DNA of 64,000 bases from Pseudoxanthomonas sp. J31 (GCF_000510725.1 NZ_AZNZ01000002.1:1-64000), one strand, 5' to 3'; positions 35,128-43,552 are shown, counted from the stretch's first letter. Made by a program: numbers and translations. The notes: generated from the sequence alone by a model not told the origin.

Positions 35128-36291
35128 TCAGAACGCGTTGATGCCGGTCAGCTCGCGCCCGATCACCAGCTGGTGCACGGTCTCGGTGCCCTCGTAGGTG
35201 ATCACCGATTCCAGGTTCAGGGCGTGGCGGATCGCGGCGTGCTCGGTGGTGATGCCGGCGCCGCCCAGCAGGTCGCGGCACTCGCGGGCGATGTCGATGG
35301 CCATGCGGCAGTTGTTCCACTTGGCCAGCGAGACCTGCTGCGGCTGCATCCGGCCGGCGTCCTTCAGCCGCCCCAGCTGCAGCACCAGCAGCTGCGCCAG
35401 GGTGATGCGGCGGGCCATGTCGGCCAGCTTGATCTGCGCGCTCTGGGTCGCCGCGACCGGGCGGCCGAACAGGATGCGTTCCTTGCTGTAGTTCAGCGCC
35501 TCGTCCAGGCAGGCGATGGCGGCGCCGATCGGACCCCAGGTGATGCCGTAGCGGGCCTGGGTCAGGCAGCCCAGCGGGCCCTTGAGGCCCTTGACGTTGG
35601 GCAGGCGGTTGGCCTCCGGCACGCGCACGTTGTCGAAGAACAGCGACGAGGTCACCGAGGCGCGCAGCGACATCTTGTGCTTGATCTCCTGGGCGGTGAA
35701 GCCGGGCATGCCCTTCTCCACGATGAAACCCTGGATGCCCTCCTCGGTCTGCGCCCAGACGATGGCGATGTCGGCCAGGTTGCCGTTGGTGATCCACATC
35801 TTCGAGCCGTTGAGCACCCAGTCGCCGCCATCCTTGCGGGCGTGGGTCTTCATGTTGGCCGGGTCGGAGCCGCCGTGCGGCTCGGTCAGGCCGAAGCAGC
35901 CGATCACCTCGCCGGCGGCCATGCGCGGCAGCCACTGCCGCCGCTGCTCCTCCGAGCCGTAGGCGTAGATCGGGTACATGCACAGCGAGGACTGCACGCT
36001 GACGAAGCTGCGCAGGCCGCTGTCGCCGCGCTCCAGCTCCTGGCAGATCAGGCCGTAGCTGACCGCGTTGAGGCCGGCGCAGCCGTATTCCTCCGGCAGC
36101 GAGGAACCGAGCAGGCCCAGCGACGCGATCTCCGGGACCAGCTCCTTCGGGAAGCGGCCCTGGTCGAAGCACTCGCCGATGATCGGCAGCACCCGCTCGT
36201 CGGTGAACCGGGCTACCGCCTCCTGCACGGCACGCTCCTCTTCGCTGAGCATGGAACGCACGTCGTACAGGTCGTAGGCGGAAAGGGCCAT
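35128..36291 (-). CDS. gcdH: Glutaryl-CoA dehydrogenase (acyl-CoA dehydrogenase family)
   Basis: A 387-residue flavoprotein that oxidises and decarboxylates glutaryl-CoA to crotonyl-CoA in lysine and tryptophan breakdown, passing electrons to ETF. The pattern is that of GCDH rather than straight-chain dehydrogenases: ERGDSGLRSFVSVQSSL with the arginine that binds the glutaryl carboxylate, CFGLTEPHGGSDP, WITNGNLADIAIVWAQT, and the catalytic glutamate in TYEGTETVHQLVIGREL. First gene of a unit with the two acetyltransferase genes. TACAAT at 36321-36326 (minus strand) is a good -10. Confidence 0.9.
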   Translation of the reverse strand: MALSAYDLYDVRSMLSEEERAVQEAVARFTDERVLPIIGECFDQGRFPKELVPEIASLGLLGSSLPEEYGCAGLNAVSYGLICQELERGDSGLRSFVSVQSSLCMYPIYAYGSEEQRRQWLPRMAAGEVIGCFGLTEPHGGSDPANMKTHARKDGGDWVLNGSKMWITNGNLADIAIVWAQTEEGIQGFIVEKGMPGFTAQEIKHKMSLRASVTSSLFFDNVRVPEANRLPNVKGLKGPLGCLTQARYGITWGPIGAAIACLDEALNYSKERILFGRPVAATQSAQIKLADMARRITLAQLLVLQLGRLKDAGRMQPQQVSLAKWNNCRMAIDIARECRDLLGGAGITTEHAAIRHALNLESVITYEGTETVHQLVIGRELTGINAF

Positions 36292-36320
36292 GGCGGATAC
36301 CGGTTGGGGAAATGGTTGCG

Positions 36321-36326
36321 ATTGTA
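36321..36326 (-). promoter_or_regulatory. Likely -10 box of gcdH
   Basis: TACAAT on the minus strand, 29 bases before the gcdH ATG. TTGCCC lies 19 bases further upstream, a loose -35 with a long spacer. Confidence 0.4.
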
Positions 36327-36364
36327 TCCACCGCCCCCGGTGCGCGGGCAATGCGCAGCGCGGC

Positions 36365-36397
36365 AAAAAAGAAGGCCGCCCCCGGGGGAGCGGCCTT
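36365..36397 (-). terminator. Intrinsic terminator of the glycine-zipper gene
   Basis: Minus strand: AAGGCCGC, ten-base loop, GCGGCCTT, then CTTTTTT. Eight perfect pairs and a six-base T-run make this a canonical rho-independent terminator, 24 bases after the stop codon of the gene ending at 36421. Only the minus strand has the T-run. Confidence 0.85.
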
Positions 36398-36420
36398 CGG
36401 TGCTGGCAACGGGCCCGCGC

Positions 36421-37227
36421 TTACTGGCGGTTGGCGCCCTGCGCGCCGACGTCCACGCCGGCGGTGACGATCTTGCCGTCGACCACCGGCAGGCGGTCGG
36501 ACTGCGGCTCCTGGTCCAGGCGCAGGGTGCCTTCCTGGCCCTGGTAGCGGTAGGTCACGTCGTAGCCGACCACCTTGTCCTCGGTGCCCAGGGCGATGCG
36601 CTCGCCGGGCTTCTTGTCCATGCGCTTGGTGCCGGTGGTGCCGTCCGGGTTGCGGAAGGTCACGGTGTAGCCGATCACCCGGCTGGACTCGGAGGTGGCG
36701 TACTCGGTGCGGCACTGGCGCTCGGTGCGGCTGACGACCTTGCCGCCGACGTGGCGCTTGTCGACCTGGTTGCCGATCACGCCGCCGGCCACGGCGCCGG
36801 CCGCGGTGGCGACCTTCTTGCCCTTGCCGCCGCCGACCTGGTTGCCGATCAGGCCACCGATGACCGCGCCGGCCACGGTGCCGCCGACGTTGCCGTCGCG
36901 CTCGGGCAGGCGCTCCTGCACCACCACGTCCTCGCACACTTCATGCGGGACCGACTGGGTGGTGGACTCGCGCACCGGCTCGGTGCCGATCACGGTGGCG
37001 TAGCGCTGTTCCTTCTCGGTCACCGGGGTGACGGAAAGGATCTCGGCAAACCCCAGCGCCGGGGTCTCCGGCAGCGCATCGCTGGCGGCGACATCGCCGT
37101 CCTGGGCCGGAGCGGTGATGGCAGCGACGTCGGAGCCGCCGTCACGGTTGTTCATGTAGGCGGCAGTGGCGATGCCGCCGACCAGCAGGGCACCTGCTGC
37201 GATGAGAACGGTGGTGGCTTGTTTCAT
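36421..37227 (-). CDS. Glycine-zipper 2TM-domain envelope protein
   Basis: A 268-residue envelope protein. An N-terminal signal or anchor (about residues 4-24, TTVLIAAGALLVGGIATAAYM) leads to an acidic linker and CEDVVVQERLPERDGN. Residues about 112-155 form a glycine zipper (GGTVAGAVIGGLIGNQVGGG, then TAAGAVAGGVIGNQVDKR), the membrane-inserting 2TM motif of the Rick_17kDa/SlyB group. The C-terminal 110 residues (TVTFRNPDGTTGTKRMDKKP and so on) are a beta-rich periplasmic domain. Two cysteines (about C97 and C170) may pair. The start has SD AGGAG; own terminator downstream. Function not known; such proteins affect envelope stability. Confidence 0.82.
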   Translation of the reverse strand: MKQATTVLIAAGALLVGGIATAAYMNNRDGGSDVAAITAPAQDGDVAASDALPETPALGFAEILSVTPVTEKEQRYATVIGTEPVRESTTQSVPHEVCEDVVVQERLPERDGNVGGTVAGAVIGGLIGNQVGGGKGKKVATAAGAVAGGVIGNQVDKRHVGGKVVSRTERQCRTEYATSESSRVIGYTVTFRNPDGTTGTKRMDKKPGERIALGTEDKVVGYDVTYRYQGQEGTLRLDQEPQSDRLPVVDGKIVTAGVDVGAQGANRQ

Positions 37228-37381
37228 GGCCGTTGGCTCCTGCGGGACCCATCCCGCTGTTTGACGGGCGCATTCCATCACGGCGAAGCTGAACAGGACC
37301 CCGAACAATTTTCCAACATCGCCACGAGCCGGCGCGGACGCGGCATGCTGGTATCCGGATCTTCCCCACGGAGCCGCCGCC

Positions 37382-37609
37382 ATGGCCAACCCCCTGTTGC
37401 TGCCCCTGCTGGAATGGGCGCGCCGGTTGCGCTTCCCGACCCTGTTCAAGCTGACCGCCGCGGTGTTCGTGCTCAGCGTGCTGCTGCCCGATCCGGTGCC
37501 GTTCATCGACGAGGTCGCGCTGGGCCTGGGCACCCTGCTGCTGGCCAACTGGAAGCGCCGCAAGGATCCGCTGCCGGCGCGATCGCAGGTGCTGCCACCC
37601 GGACGCTGA
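37382..37609 (+). CDS. Small membrane protein, DUF6116 family
   Basis: A 75-residue protein seen widely in Xanthomonadaceae. It has two hydrophobic segments (about residues 3-10 with 23-37, and 43-56) around a short PDPVPFIDE loop, then WKRRK, which would fix the C-terminus in the cytoplasm. GGAG precedes ATG 37382. Its stop overlaps the tatD start (TGATG), so the two are translationally coupled. No function is assigned. Confidence 0.75.
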   Translation: MANPLLLPLLEWARRLRFPTLFKLTAAVFVLSVLLPDPVPFIDEVALGLGTLLLANWKRRKDPLPARSQVLPPGR

Positions 37610-38403
37610 TGGACCTGGTCGACAGCCACTGCCACCTGGACGTACCCGAGTTCGCCCCCGACCGCGCGCAGGTGGTCGCGCGCGCGCGCGATGCCGGCGT
37701 GCGCCGCCAGGTGGTGCCTGCGATCCATGCCGCCGGCTGGCCCGGCCTGCGCGACACCTGCCGCGCCGCGCCGGGACTGTTCCCGGCCTACGGCCTGCAT
37801 CCGCTGTTCCTGGCCGAACACCAGCCCGCGCACCTGGAACGCCTGCGCGAATGGGTCGAGCGCGAGCAGCCGGTGGCGGTCGGCGAATGCGGGCTGGATT
37901 TCTTCGTCGAGGACCTGGACCGCCAGGCCCAGGCCGGCTACTTCGAGGCGCAGCTGCGCCTGGCGCGCGATGCCGGCCTGCCGGTGATCGTGCACGCGCG
38001 GCGCGCGGTGGACGCGGTGATCGCCGCGATCCGCCGCATCGGCGGCGCCAAGTCGGGCCAGCCTTCGCGCCTGCGCGGCGTGGTGCACAGCTTCGCCGGC
38101 AGCCCCGAGCAGGCGCGCCAGCTGTGGGACCTGGGCTTCCTGGTCGGCCTCGGCGGCCCGGTCACCTACGAGCGCGCGCAGCGCCTGCGCCGGCTGGTGG
38201 CGGAGATGCCGCTGGAATTCCTGCTGCTGGAAACCGATGCGCCGGACCAGCCCGATGCCGCGCACCGCGGCCAGCGCAACGAACCGGCGCGGCTGCGCAC
38301 GGTGCTGGACACCATCGCCATGCTGCGCGACGAGGACCCGGCCGCGATCGCCGCGGCCACCACCGCCAACGCCGAACGCCTGTTCGGCCTGCCGCCGGCC
38401 TAG
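37609..38403 (+). CDS. TatD-family metal-dependent hydrolase
   Basis: A 264-residue TIM-barrel hydrolase (Mg-dependent DNase type). Metal ligands: DSHCHLD at the N-terminus, GECGLDFF (about residues 83-90), a histidine in VIVHARR, VVHSFAGS and LLLETDAPDQ. Family members act as 3'-5' DNases/RNases or D-aminoacyl-tRNA deacylase-like enzymes; which applies is open (YcfH, YjjV and TatD are not told apart here). Coupled to the DUF6116 gene upstream and overlapping the convergent tcdA by four bases. Confidence 0.9.
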   Translation: MDLVDSHCHLDVPEFAPDRAQVVARARDAGVRRQVVPAIHAAGWPGLRDTCRAAPGLFPAYGLHPLFLAEHQPAHLERLREWVEREQPVAVGECGLDFFVEDLDRQAQAGYFEAQLRLARDAGLPVIVHARRAVDAVIAAIRRIGGAKSGQPSRLRGVVHSFAGSPEQARQLWDLGFLVGLGGPVTYERAQRLRRLVAEMPLEFLLLETDAPDQPDAAHRGQRNEPARLRTVLDTIAMLRDEDPAAIAAATTANAERLFGLPPA

Positions 38404-39236
38404 CCGGCCACGGCGCAGGCGAAGCCGGCCGCATCCGCCGACGGCGCCGGCCGTCCCTTGAGCAGCATCTCCAGCGCCTTGCCGGCGGCGGCGAAGGCGA
38501 ACGCGCCGGTGACATGGGTGGCCGCGCCCAGGCCGGTGCCGCAGTCCAGCTTCAGCGCTGCGTCGGCGCCCAGCTTCGGGCGTACGCCGCTGACGCTGCC
38601 GTCGAACTGCGGGTACTTCACGTTCTCCAGCGAGTACACCGCCGGCACGCCGAAGAAGCGCTGCGGATTGCGCGGGAAACCGAACTCGGCGCGCAGCTTC
38701 TTGCGCACCAGGGCAAGCATGGCGTCGTGCTCGGTGCGCGACAGGTCGCGCACCCGCACCAGGGTCGGGTCGGTTCGGCCGCCGGCCGAACCGACCGTCA
38801 GCACCGGCTGCTTGCGCCGCCGGCACCAGGCGATCGCCTCGACCTTGGTGCGGAAGCTGTCACAGGCGTCGACCACCAGGTCGAAGCCCTCGCCCAACAG
38901 GCTTTCCAGGTTGCCTGCGGTGAGGAACTGCGCCACCGGGCGCGCCTCCACCCGCGGATTGATCGCGCGGCAGCGCTCGGCCAGGACCTGGGCCTTGCCG
39001 CGGCCGTACTGGCCCTCCAGCGCCGGCAGCTGGCGGTTGGTGTTGGACACGCACAGGTCGTCGGCGTCGACCAGCACCAGGGTGCCCACCGCCGAGCGCG
39101 CCAGCGCTTCGACCAGCCACGAGCCCACCCCGCCGAGCCCGACCACCGCCACCCGGCGCCCGGCCAGCCATTGCGCCGCGCCCACGCCGTACAGCCGGTC
39201 GATGCCGGCAAACCGTTCCTGCAGGAATGCGTCCAT
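38400..39236 (-). CDS. tcdA: tRNA threonylcarbamoyladenosine dehydratase
   Basis: E1-like ThiF/MoeB-fold enzyme (CsdL/YgdL, 278 residues) that cyclises t6A37 to ct6A in ANN-decoding tRNAs. The nucleotide loop is VVGLGGVGSWLVEALAR (about residues 31-47), with DLCVSNTNRQ, DACDSFRTK and GSAGGRTDPT further on. The usual C-terminal membrane-proximal helix is reduced. The start ATG 39236 lacks a Shine-Dalgarno, and TAGAAT lies eight bases upstream, so a leaderless transcript is likely. Divergent from the cytochrome c'-like gene. Confidence 0.93.
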   Translation of the reverse strand: MDAFLQERFAGIDRLYGVGAAQWLAGRRVAVVGLGGVGSWLVEALARSAVGTLVLVDADDLCVSNTNRQLPALEGQYGRGKAQVLAERCRAINPRVEARPVAQFLTAGNLESLLGEGFDLVVDACDSFRTKVEAIAWCRRRKQPVLTVGSAGGRTDPTLVRVRDLSRTEHDAMLALVRKKLRAEFGFPRNPQRFFGVPAVYSLENVKYPQFDGSVSGVRPKLGADAALKLDCGTGLGAATHVTGAFAFAAAGKALEMLLKGRPAPSADAAGFACAVAG

Positions 39237-39244
39237 GGGCGCGC

Positions 39245-39250
39245 ATTCTA
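39245..39250 (-). promoter_or_regulatory. TAGAAT box eight bases before tcdA
   Basis: CCGG-TAGAAT-GCGCGCCC-ATG on the minus strand. Same hexamer and flank as before mtnA. As a -10 element it implies a 5' leader of zero to two bases. Confidence 0.48.
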
Positions 39251-39316
39251 CCGGTGCGGCTGCAAGCGTCGCCGCCGGCGCCTTATGATGTGCGCCCTTC
39301 CAACGGAGCCCGCCGC

Positions 39317-39748
39317 ATGGCCAGCCAGCCGAACCGCCCCTCGCCCGCCGCCCGCTACCTCGTCGTGTTTGCCATCGGCCTGCTGGTGGGCGTGGTCGCC
39401 GCGGTGATGGCGCTGCGCGCGCTGAAGGAGCGGCAGGATCCGTTCCCGGACGCGCTGATGAACGTGATGGCGCGCCAGACCCAGGAACTGAAGGCCACCG
39501 CCGCGGCCAACCGCTGCGCCGTGCACGATGCATTGCCGCGCCTGCAGTCGCTGCGGGCGATGGCCAACGACCTGGAAACCGCCTTCCCGGGGCTGCGCGA
39601 CGACCAGCGCTTCGCCGGTGCGGCCTCCAGCCTGCGCGCCAACCTCGACCAGGCGCTGGCCGCGCCGCCGTCGGACTGCGCGCAGATCACCGCCACGCTG
39701 GAGAAGATCGGCGGCGATTGCCGCGCCTGCCACCAGGATTTCCGCTGA
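39317..39748 (+). CDS. Membrane-anchored cytochrome c'-like protein
   Basis: A 143-residue protein: an uncleaved-looking membrane anchor at about residues 13-34 (YLVVFAIGLLVGVVAAVMAL), then helices with SLRAMANDLETAFPGLRDD, and a haem c attachment site CRACH at 135-139, four residues from the C-terminus. A helical bundle with a C-terminal CxxCH is the cytochrome c' (class II) layout. One extra cysteine pair (about C67 and C120) may form a disulfide. Periplasmic electron carrier or gas/stress-binding role; partner unknown. ATG 39317 follows GGAG; TATGAT upstream is a possible -10. Confidence 0.72.
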   Translation: MASQPNRPSPAARYLVVFAIGLLVGVVAAVMALRALKERQDPFPDALMNVMARQTQELKATAAANRCAVHDALPRLQSLRAMANDLETAFPGLRDDQRFAGAASSLRANLDQALAAPPSDCAQITATLEKIGGDCRACHQDFR

Positions 39749-39885
39749 ACCGCGGCTGATGCCAGCCGCCGGCGTCATGCGCGGGCGGGCGCCGGGTTGC
39801 CGCGCCGTTCACGAGCATGGCGCAAGGATGCAGCCACGGAAGCGGCCCGGCCGCATCCGCCGGACCACACTTCAGGAGATGCACG

Positions 39886-40362
39886 ATGAAGTCCCGCCTG
39901 CTCTGCGCCGCCGTCCTCTGCTCCCTGGCCCTGGCCGCCTGCAGCACCACCTCGCCCAACTACGGCTATGGTTCGTCCTATCCGTCCGGCGGCAGCTATC
40001 CGGCCCCGCAATCGTGCCTGGACTGCGGCATCGTCACCCGTATCGACGTGATCGGCTCCAACCGCACCGCGCCCGCCGCGACCGGCGCGATCCTGGGCGG
40101 CATCGTCGGCGCGGTCGCCGGCCATGAGATCTCCGACAAGACCGGTGGCAGCAAGGGCAACCAGAACGTCTCCGCCGTGGCGGGCGCGGCCGCCGGCGCG
40201 ATGGCCGGCAACGCCATCCAGGGCCGCGTCACCGGCGATACCTACAACATCCACGTGCGCATGGACGACGGCCGCACCGTGGTGATCAACCAGCGCGACC
40301 TCGGCGGCATCCGCGAGAACACCTACGTGCGCGTGGTCAACGGCAAGGTCGTGATCCGCTGA
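39886..40362 (+). CDS. Glycine-zipper outer-membrane lipoprotein, SlyB-like
   Basis: A 158-residue lipoprotein. Signal peptide with lipobox LAAC (cleavage before C19), then a Ser/Gly/Tyr-rich linker and CLDCGIVTRIDVI. A glycine zipper follows at about 66-110 (ATGAILGGIVGAVAGHEI, AGAAAGAMAGNAI), and the C-terminal domain YNIHVRMDDGRTVVINQRDL resembles SlyB/Pcp-type lipoproteins. Probably anchored in the outer membrane and important for envelope integrity. AGGAG before the ATG; ended by a strong shared terminator. Confidence 0.85.
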   Translation: MKSRLLCAAVLCSLALAACSTTSPNYGYGSSYPSGGSYPAPQSCLDCGIVTRIDVIGSNRTAPAATGAILGGIVGAVAGHEISDKTGGSKGNQNVSAVAGAAAGAMAGNAIQGRVTGDTYNIHVRMDDGRTVVINQRDLGGIRENTYVRVVNGKVVIR

Positions 40363-40387
40363 TCGCCGCCACGACCGACAAAAAGAA

Positions 40388-40410
40388 ACGGCCCGCATCG
40401 CGGGCCGTTT
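40388..40410. terminator. Bidirectional intrinsic terminator
   Basis: AACGGCCCGC-ATC-GCGGGCCGTT, ten perfect pairs with a three-base loop. On the plus strand TTTCCGTTT follows; on the minus strand TTTCTTTTT follows (AAAAAGAAA at 40381-40389). It lies between the converging lipoprotein and cold-shock genes and should stop both. Confidence 0.88.
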
Positions 40411-40434
40411 CCGTTTGTAGCCGATGGCTCTGGA

Positions 40435-40644
40435 TCAGGCGGTCTGCACCGCGTCGGCCTGCAGGCCCTTCTGGCCCTGGACGACGGTGAAGGTGACCTT
40501 CTGGCCTTCCTTCAGGCTCTTGAAGCCCTGCATCTGGATGGCGCGGAAGTGGACGAACACGTCCTCGCCATTCTCACGGCTGATGAAGCCAAAGCCCTTG
40601 GCATCGTTGAACCATTTGACGGTCCCGGTCTCGCGCTCTGCCAT
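40435..40644 (-). CDS. Cold-shock domain protein
   Basis: A 69-residue single OB-fold protein that binds single-stranded RNA and DNA. It has RNP1 (KGFGFI) and RNP2 (VFVHF) and begins [15 protein letters not shown], the CspA-family consensus. The long, probably structured 5' region suggests temperature-dependent expression, as in cspA; whether this copy is cold-induced cannot be read from the sequence. AGGAG precedes the ATG at 40644. Shares the bidirectional terminator at 40388-40410. Confidence 0.95.
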   Translation of the reverse strand: MAERETGTVKWFNDAKGFGFISRENGEDVFVHFRAIQMQGFKSLKEGQKVTFTVVQGQKGLQADAVQTA

Positions 40645-40790
40645 TACTGCTTACTCCTGGAACTTTGCTGGGTGGTGGTTACGCCGTGGCCAACGGCGGC
40701 TGGTTGCAAGGAGTACGCGAGGTGTAACGATGTAGCAGACCATCACCAAGGACCTACCGCATCAGGTCACGGTTCACGGTGACCTTGCCA
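40645..40790 (-). promoter_or_regulatory. Probable long 5' leader of the cold-shock gene
   Basis: About 150 bases without coding frame upstream of the csp gene. An inverted repeat GGTCAC/GTGACC with an eight-base loop lies at 40765-40784 near its far end, and the AGGAG ribosome site is close to the ATG. Long structured leaders are typical for cspA homologues; the transcription start is not identified. Confidence 0.4.
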
Positions 40791-40870
40791 AGCGCAGCGG
40801 CCCAAACTTACCGCCGGCCCATGGCGAATGCAATCATGCCCGGGCCGCCCCCAGGAGCCCCCCGCCCCCG

Positions 40871-41356
40871 ATGGATACGACCACCCTGTGGTACCTGCTC
40901 GCCGGCCTGCTGATGCTGGTCGGCCTGGCCGGCGTGGTGCTCCCGGCCCTGCCTGGCCTGCCCCTGGTGTTCGCCGGCATGGCGCTGGCCGCCTGGGCGG
41001 ATGGTTTCATCCGGATCAGTGGCTGGACCCTGGCCGCCCTCGGCCTGCTCACGCTGCTTTCCATCGCGATCGACATCATGGCCGGCGCCTTCGGTGCGCG
41101 CCGCTTCGGCGCCGGGCGGATGGCCGTGGCCGGTGCCACCCTGGGCACCATCGTCGGCCTGTTCTTCGGCCTGCCCGGACTGTTGCTGGGCCCGTTCATC
41201 GGCGCGGTGCTGGGCGAGCTGTGGCATACCCGGCACCTGCCACAAGCCGCGCGGGTCGGCGCGGCCACCTGGGTAGGCCTGCTGCTGGGCGCCGCCTTGA
41301 AGCTGGCCCTGGCCTTCGCCATGCTCGGCCTGTTCGTGCTGGCGTGGTTTTTCTGA
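40871..41356 (+). CDS. DUF456 membrane protein
   Basis: A 161-residue, very hydrophobic inner-membrane protein of the DUF456 family. Five or six helices are visible, including LWYLLAGLLMLVGLAGVVLP and LGTIVGLFFGLPGLLLGPFIG (about residues 93-113), the latter Gly/Pro pattern being characteristic. Function unknown. AGGAG lies about 15 bases before ATG 40871. First gene of a three-gene unit with pldA and arsC. Confidence 0.82.
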   Translation: MDTTTLWYLLAGLLMLVGLAGVVLPALPGLPLVFAGMALAAWADGFIRISGWTLAALGLLTLLSIAIDIMAGAFGARRFGAGRMAVAGATLGTIVGLFFGLPGLLLGPFIGAVLGELWHTRHLPQAARVGAATWVGLLLGAALKLALAFAMLGLFVLAWFF

Positions 41357-41383
41357 ATACGCACCGCCTCCCTGGAGCTCGAC

Positions 41384-42511
41384 TTGAACCGGATGCCCCC
41401 CCTGCCCCTGGCGCTGTGCGCCGCGCTCGCCGCCACCGCCCCAGCGCTGGCGGCGCAGGAAATCACCGCGCGCCCGGCCAGCGCCGACGCCTGCCTGGCC
41501 ATCGCCTCCAACGCCCAGCGCCTGGCCTGCTACGACGCAGCCCTGGGCTATGTCGCGCCCTCGCCGCAGGAAGCGGACCTGGCCGCCGACGTCGCCGAGC
41601 GCGCCGCGGAGGAGGCCGCGGGCGAACAGCCCGCCACCGAGCTGTTCCAGCGCGACCTGCACCCGGCCGCGCGCGCGGCGATCGCCAACGCCGGCCGCGG
41701 CTCGCTGCTGGACAACCGCTGGGAACTGGCCAAGGACTCCAAGCTGGGCATCTTCCAGCTGCGCGCCTACAAGCCGGTGTACGTGCTGCCTGGCTTCTGG
41801 ACCAGCCGGACCAACACCACCCCCAGCTCGCCCAACCCCAACAACACCGTCACCACGCCCGAGCAGCTGGACAGCATCGAGGCCAAGTTCCAGCTGAGCT
41901 TCAAGACCAAGGTCGCCGAGGACCTGTTCGGCGACAACGGCGACGTCTGGGTCGGCTACACCCAGAGCTCGCGCTGGCAGGCCTACGCCTCGGAGACCTC
42001 ACGCCCGTTCCGCGAGACCAACTACGAGCCGGAGGTGATGCTGGTGTTCCGCAACAACTACAGCCTGTTCGGCTGGAAGGGGCGGATGACCGGGATCAGC
42101 CTCAACCACCAGTCCAACGGCCGCAGCGATCCGTTCTCGCGCAGCTGGAACCGGGTGATCCTCAACCTCGGCCTGGACCGCGACAACTGGGCCTTCGTGC
42201 TGCGCCCCTGGTACCGGGTCGGCGAAAGCGCGCGCGACGACAACAACCCGGACATCGAGGACTACATCGGCCGCGGCGACGCCCTGCTGGTATACAACCG
42301 CAACGGCCACGAGCTGAGCCTGACCGCGCGCCACTCGCTGCGCGGCGGCGACCGCGCGCACGGCTCGCTGCAGCTGGACTGGGGCTTCCCGATCAACAAC
42401 CTGCTGCGCGGCCACGTCCAGGTGTTCGACGGCTACGGCGAGAGCATGATCGACTACAACCACAAGGCCACCTACATCGGCGTCGGCTTTGCCCTGCTGG
42501 AGTGGTTCTGA
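41384..42511 (+). CDS. pldA: Outer-membrane phospholipase A
   Basis: OMPLA, 375 residues including a signal peptide (about residues 1-24). It hydrolyses phospholipids that appear in the outer leaflet and so keeps lipid asymmetry; active as a calcium-dependent dimer. The catalytic triad is H242 and S244 in NHQSNGRSD plus N256 in SWNRV, spaced exactly as E. coli H142/S144/N156. An extra N-terminal region of about 90 residues with CLAIASNAQRLACYD (likely disulfide) precedes the barrel. TTG 41384 is preferred as start: GGAG sits six bases before it, but 15 bases before the ATG at 41393. Confidence 0.95.
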   Translation: MNRMPPLPLALCAALAATAPALAAQEITARPASADACLAIASNAQRLACYDAALGYVAPSPQEADLAADVAERAAEEAAGEQPATELFQRDLHPAARAAIANAGRGSLLDNRWELAKDSKLGIFQLRAYKPVYVLPGFWTSRTNTTPSSPNPNNTVTTPEQLDSIEAKFQLSFKTKVAEDLFGDNGDVWVGYTQSSRWQAYASETSRPFRETNYEPEVMLVFRNNYSLFGWKGRMTGISLNHQSNGRSDPFSRSWNRVILNLGLDRDNWAFVLRPWYRVGESARDDNNPDIEDYIGRGDALLVYNRNGHELSLTARHSLRGGDRAHGSLQLDWGFPINNLLRGHVQVFDGYGESMIDYNHKATYIGVGFALLEWF

Positions 42512-42855
42512 TGCAGCGCGCGACGGTCTGGCACAACCCGCGCTGCTCGAAGTCCCGCGCGGTGCTGGAGATCCTGCGCGAGCGCGGGATCGAGCCGGTG
42601 ATGTTCAACTACCTGGCCCATCCACCCGATCGCCAGAGCCTGCGCCGCGTCGCCGAGTCCTGCGGCGGCGTGCGCGTCCTGGTCCGCAGCAGCGAACCGC
42701 TCTACGCCGAACTGGGCCTGGATTCGGCCGACGACGAGGCCCTGCTGGACGCGATGATCGCCAACCCGCAGCTGATCAACCGCCCGGTGGTGATCACCCG
42801 CCGCGGCGCGCGCCTGTGCCGGCCGCCGGAGGAAGTGGTCGCCCTGCTCGACTGA
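42511..42855 (+). CDS. arsC: Arsenate reductase (glutaredoxin-type) ArsC family
   Basis: A 114-residue thioredoxin-fold reductase of the ArsC/YfgD family, with the catalytic Cys12 in HNPRCSKSR and the downstream NRPVVITRRGARLCRPPE. The second residue set of true plasmid ArsC is only partly recognisable, so a YfgD-like role outside arsenate resistance is possible; no ars operon is present. The ATG overlaps the last base of the pldA stop (TGATG), so it is translationally coupled to pldA. Confidence 0.85.
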   Translation: MQRATVWHNPRCSKSRAVLEILRERGIEPVMFNYLAHPPDRQSLRRVAESCGGVRVLVRSSEPLYAELGLDSADDEALLDAMIANPQLINRPVVITRRGARLCRPPEEVVALLD

Positions 42856-42863
42856 GCGGCGCC

Positions 42864-43502
42864 TCAGGTCCAGTCGGTGATGCCCTCGCGGCGGTAGACC
42901 TCGGCGAAGCTGGGCAGCGACTTCATCCGCCTGGCGTAGTCCTGCAGCACCGGCCAGCTGTCGGTGGGCCTGGGCATGTTGCGCGACCAGCGCATCAGCA
43001 TGGTCAGGACGAAATCCACCGCCGTGCGCTGCCCGCCGAGCATGTACGGGCCGCCGTTGCGCTGCAGGTGGTCGGCCACCTGCTGCCACGCCGCCTCCAG
43101 CGCGGCGCGGGCGCGTTCCTTCACCGCCTCCACGTGCTCCGGCCCGGCCGGTTCGTCCGGGTAGAACCAGGCGCGGTACTGCGGCATCAGCGTGTACACG
43201 CAGAAGCACATCCAGCGGTAGTAGTCGCCGCGCGCCGGGGTGCCCGGCGCCGGCGCCAGCCCGGCCTGCGGGTACAGGTCGGCCAGGTGCATGGCGATGG
43301 CGGCCGACTCGGTCAGCACCTGCCCGTCGATCACCAGGGTGGGCACGCGGCCGGCGGGATTGAGCGCCAGGTACTCCGGCGACTTCTGCTCGCGCCGGTC
43401 GAAGTCCAGCTGACGCAGCTCGTGCCCGATGCCCAGCTCGATCAGCAGCCAGTGCACCACCAGCGACGCGGTGCTTTGCGAACCATAGAGGACGACGGAC
43501 AT
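42864..43502 (-). CDS. Glutathione S-transferase family protein
   Basis: A 212-residue cytosolic GST: N-terminal thioredoxin-like domain (about 1-80, with LNPAGRVPTLVIDGQVLTESAAIAMHLAD carrying the cis-proline and the ES pair that binds glutathione) and an all-helical C-terminal domain (about 90-205, TAVDFVLTMLMRW). The serine in GSQSTAS near the N-terminus may be the thiol-activating residue. Substrate unknown. GGGAG precedes ATG 43502. It is separated from the upstream fumarase gene by an intrinsic terminator, so it has its own promoter. Confidence 0.88.
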   Translation of the reverse strand: MSVVLYGSQSTASLVVHWLLIELGIGHELRQLDFDRREQKSPEYLALNPAGRVPTLVIDGQVLTESAAIAMHLADLYPQAGLAPAPGTPARGDYYRWMCFCVYTLMPQYRAWFYPDEPAGPEHVEAVKERARAALEAAWQQVADHLQRNGGPYMLGGQRTAVDFVLTMLMRWSRNMPRPTDSWPVLQDYARRMKSLPSFAEVYRREGITDWT

Positions 43503-43552
43503 CGCGCGGCTCCCTGGAATGGACGTGGCGATTATCGCCCTGGCGCGGGGGC

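Noticed and set aside
42511-42855. Arsenic-resistance operon
   Set aside because: arsC stands alone behind pldA; no arsR, arsB or acr3 is present.
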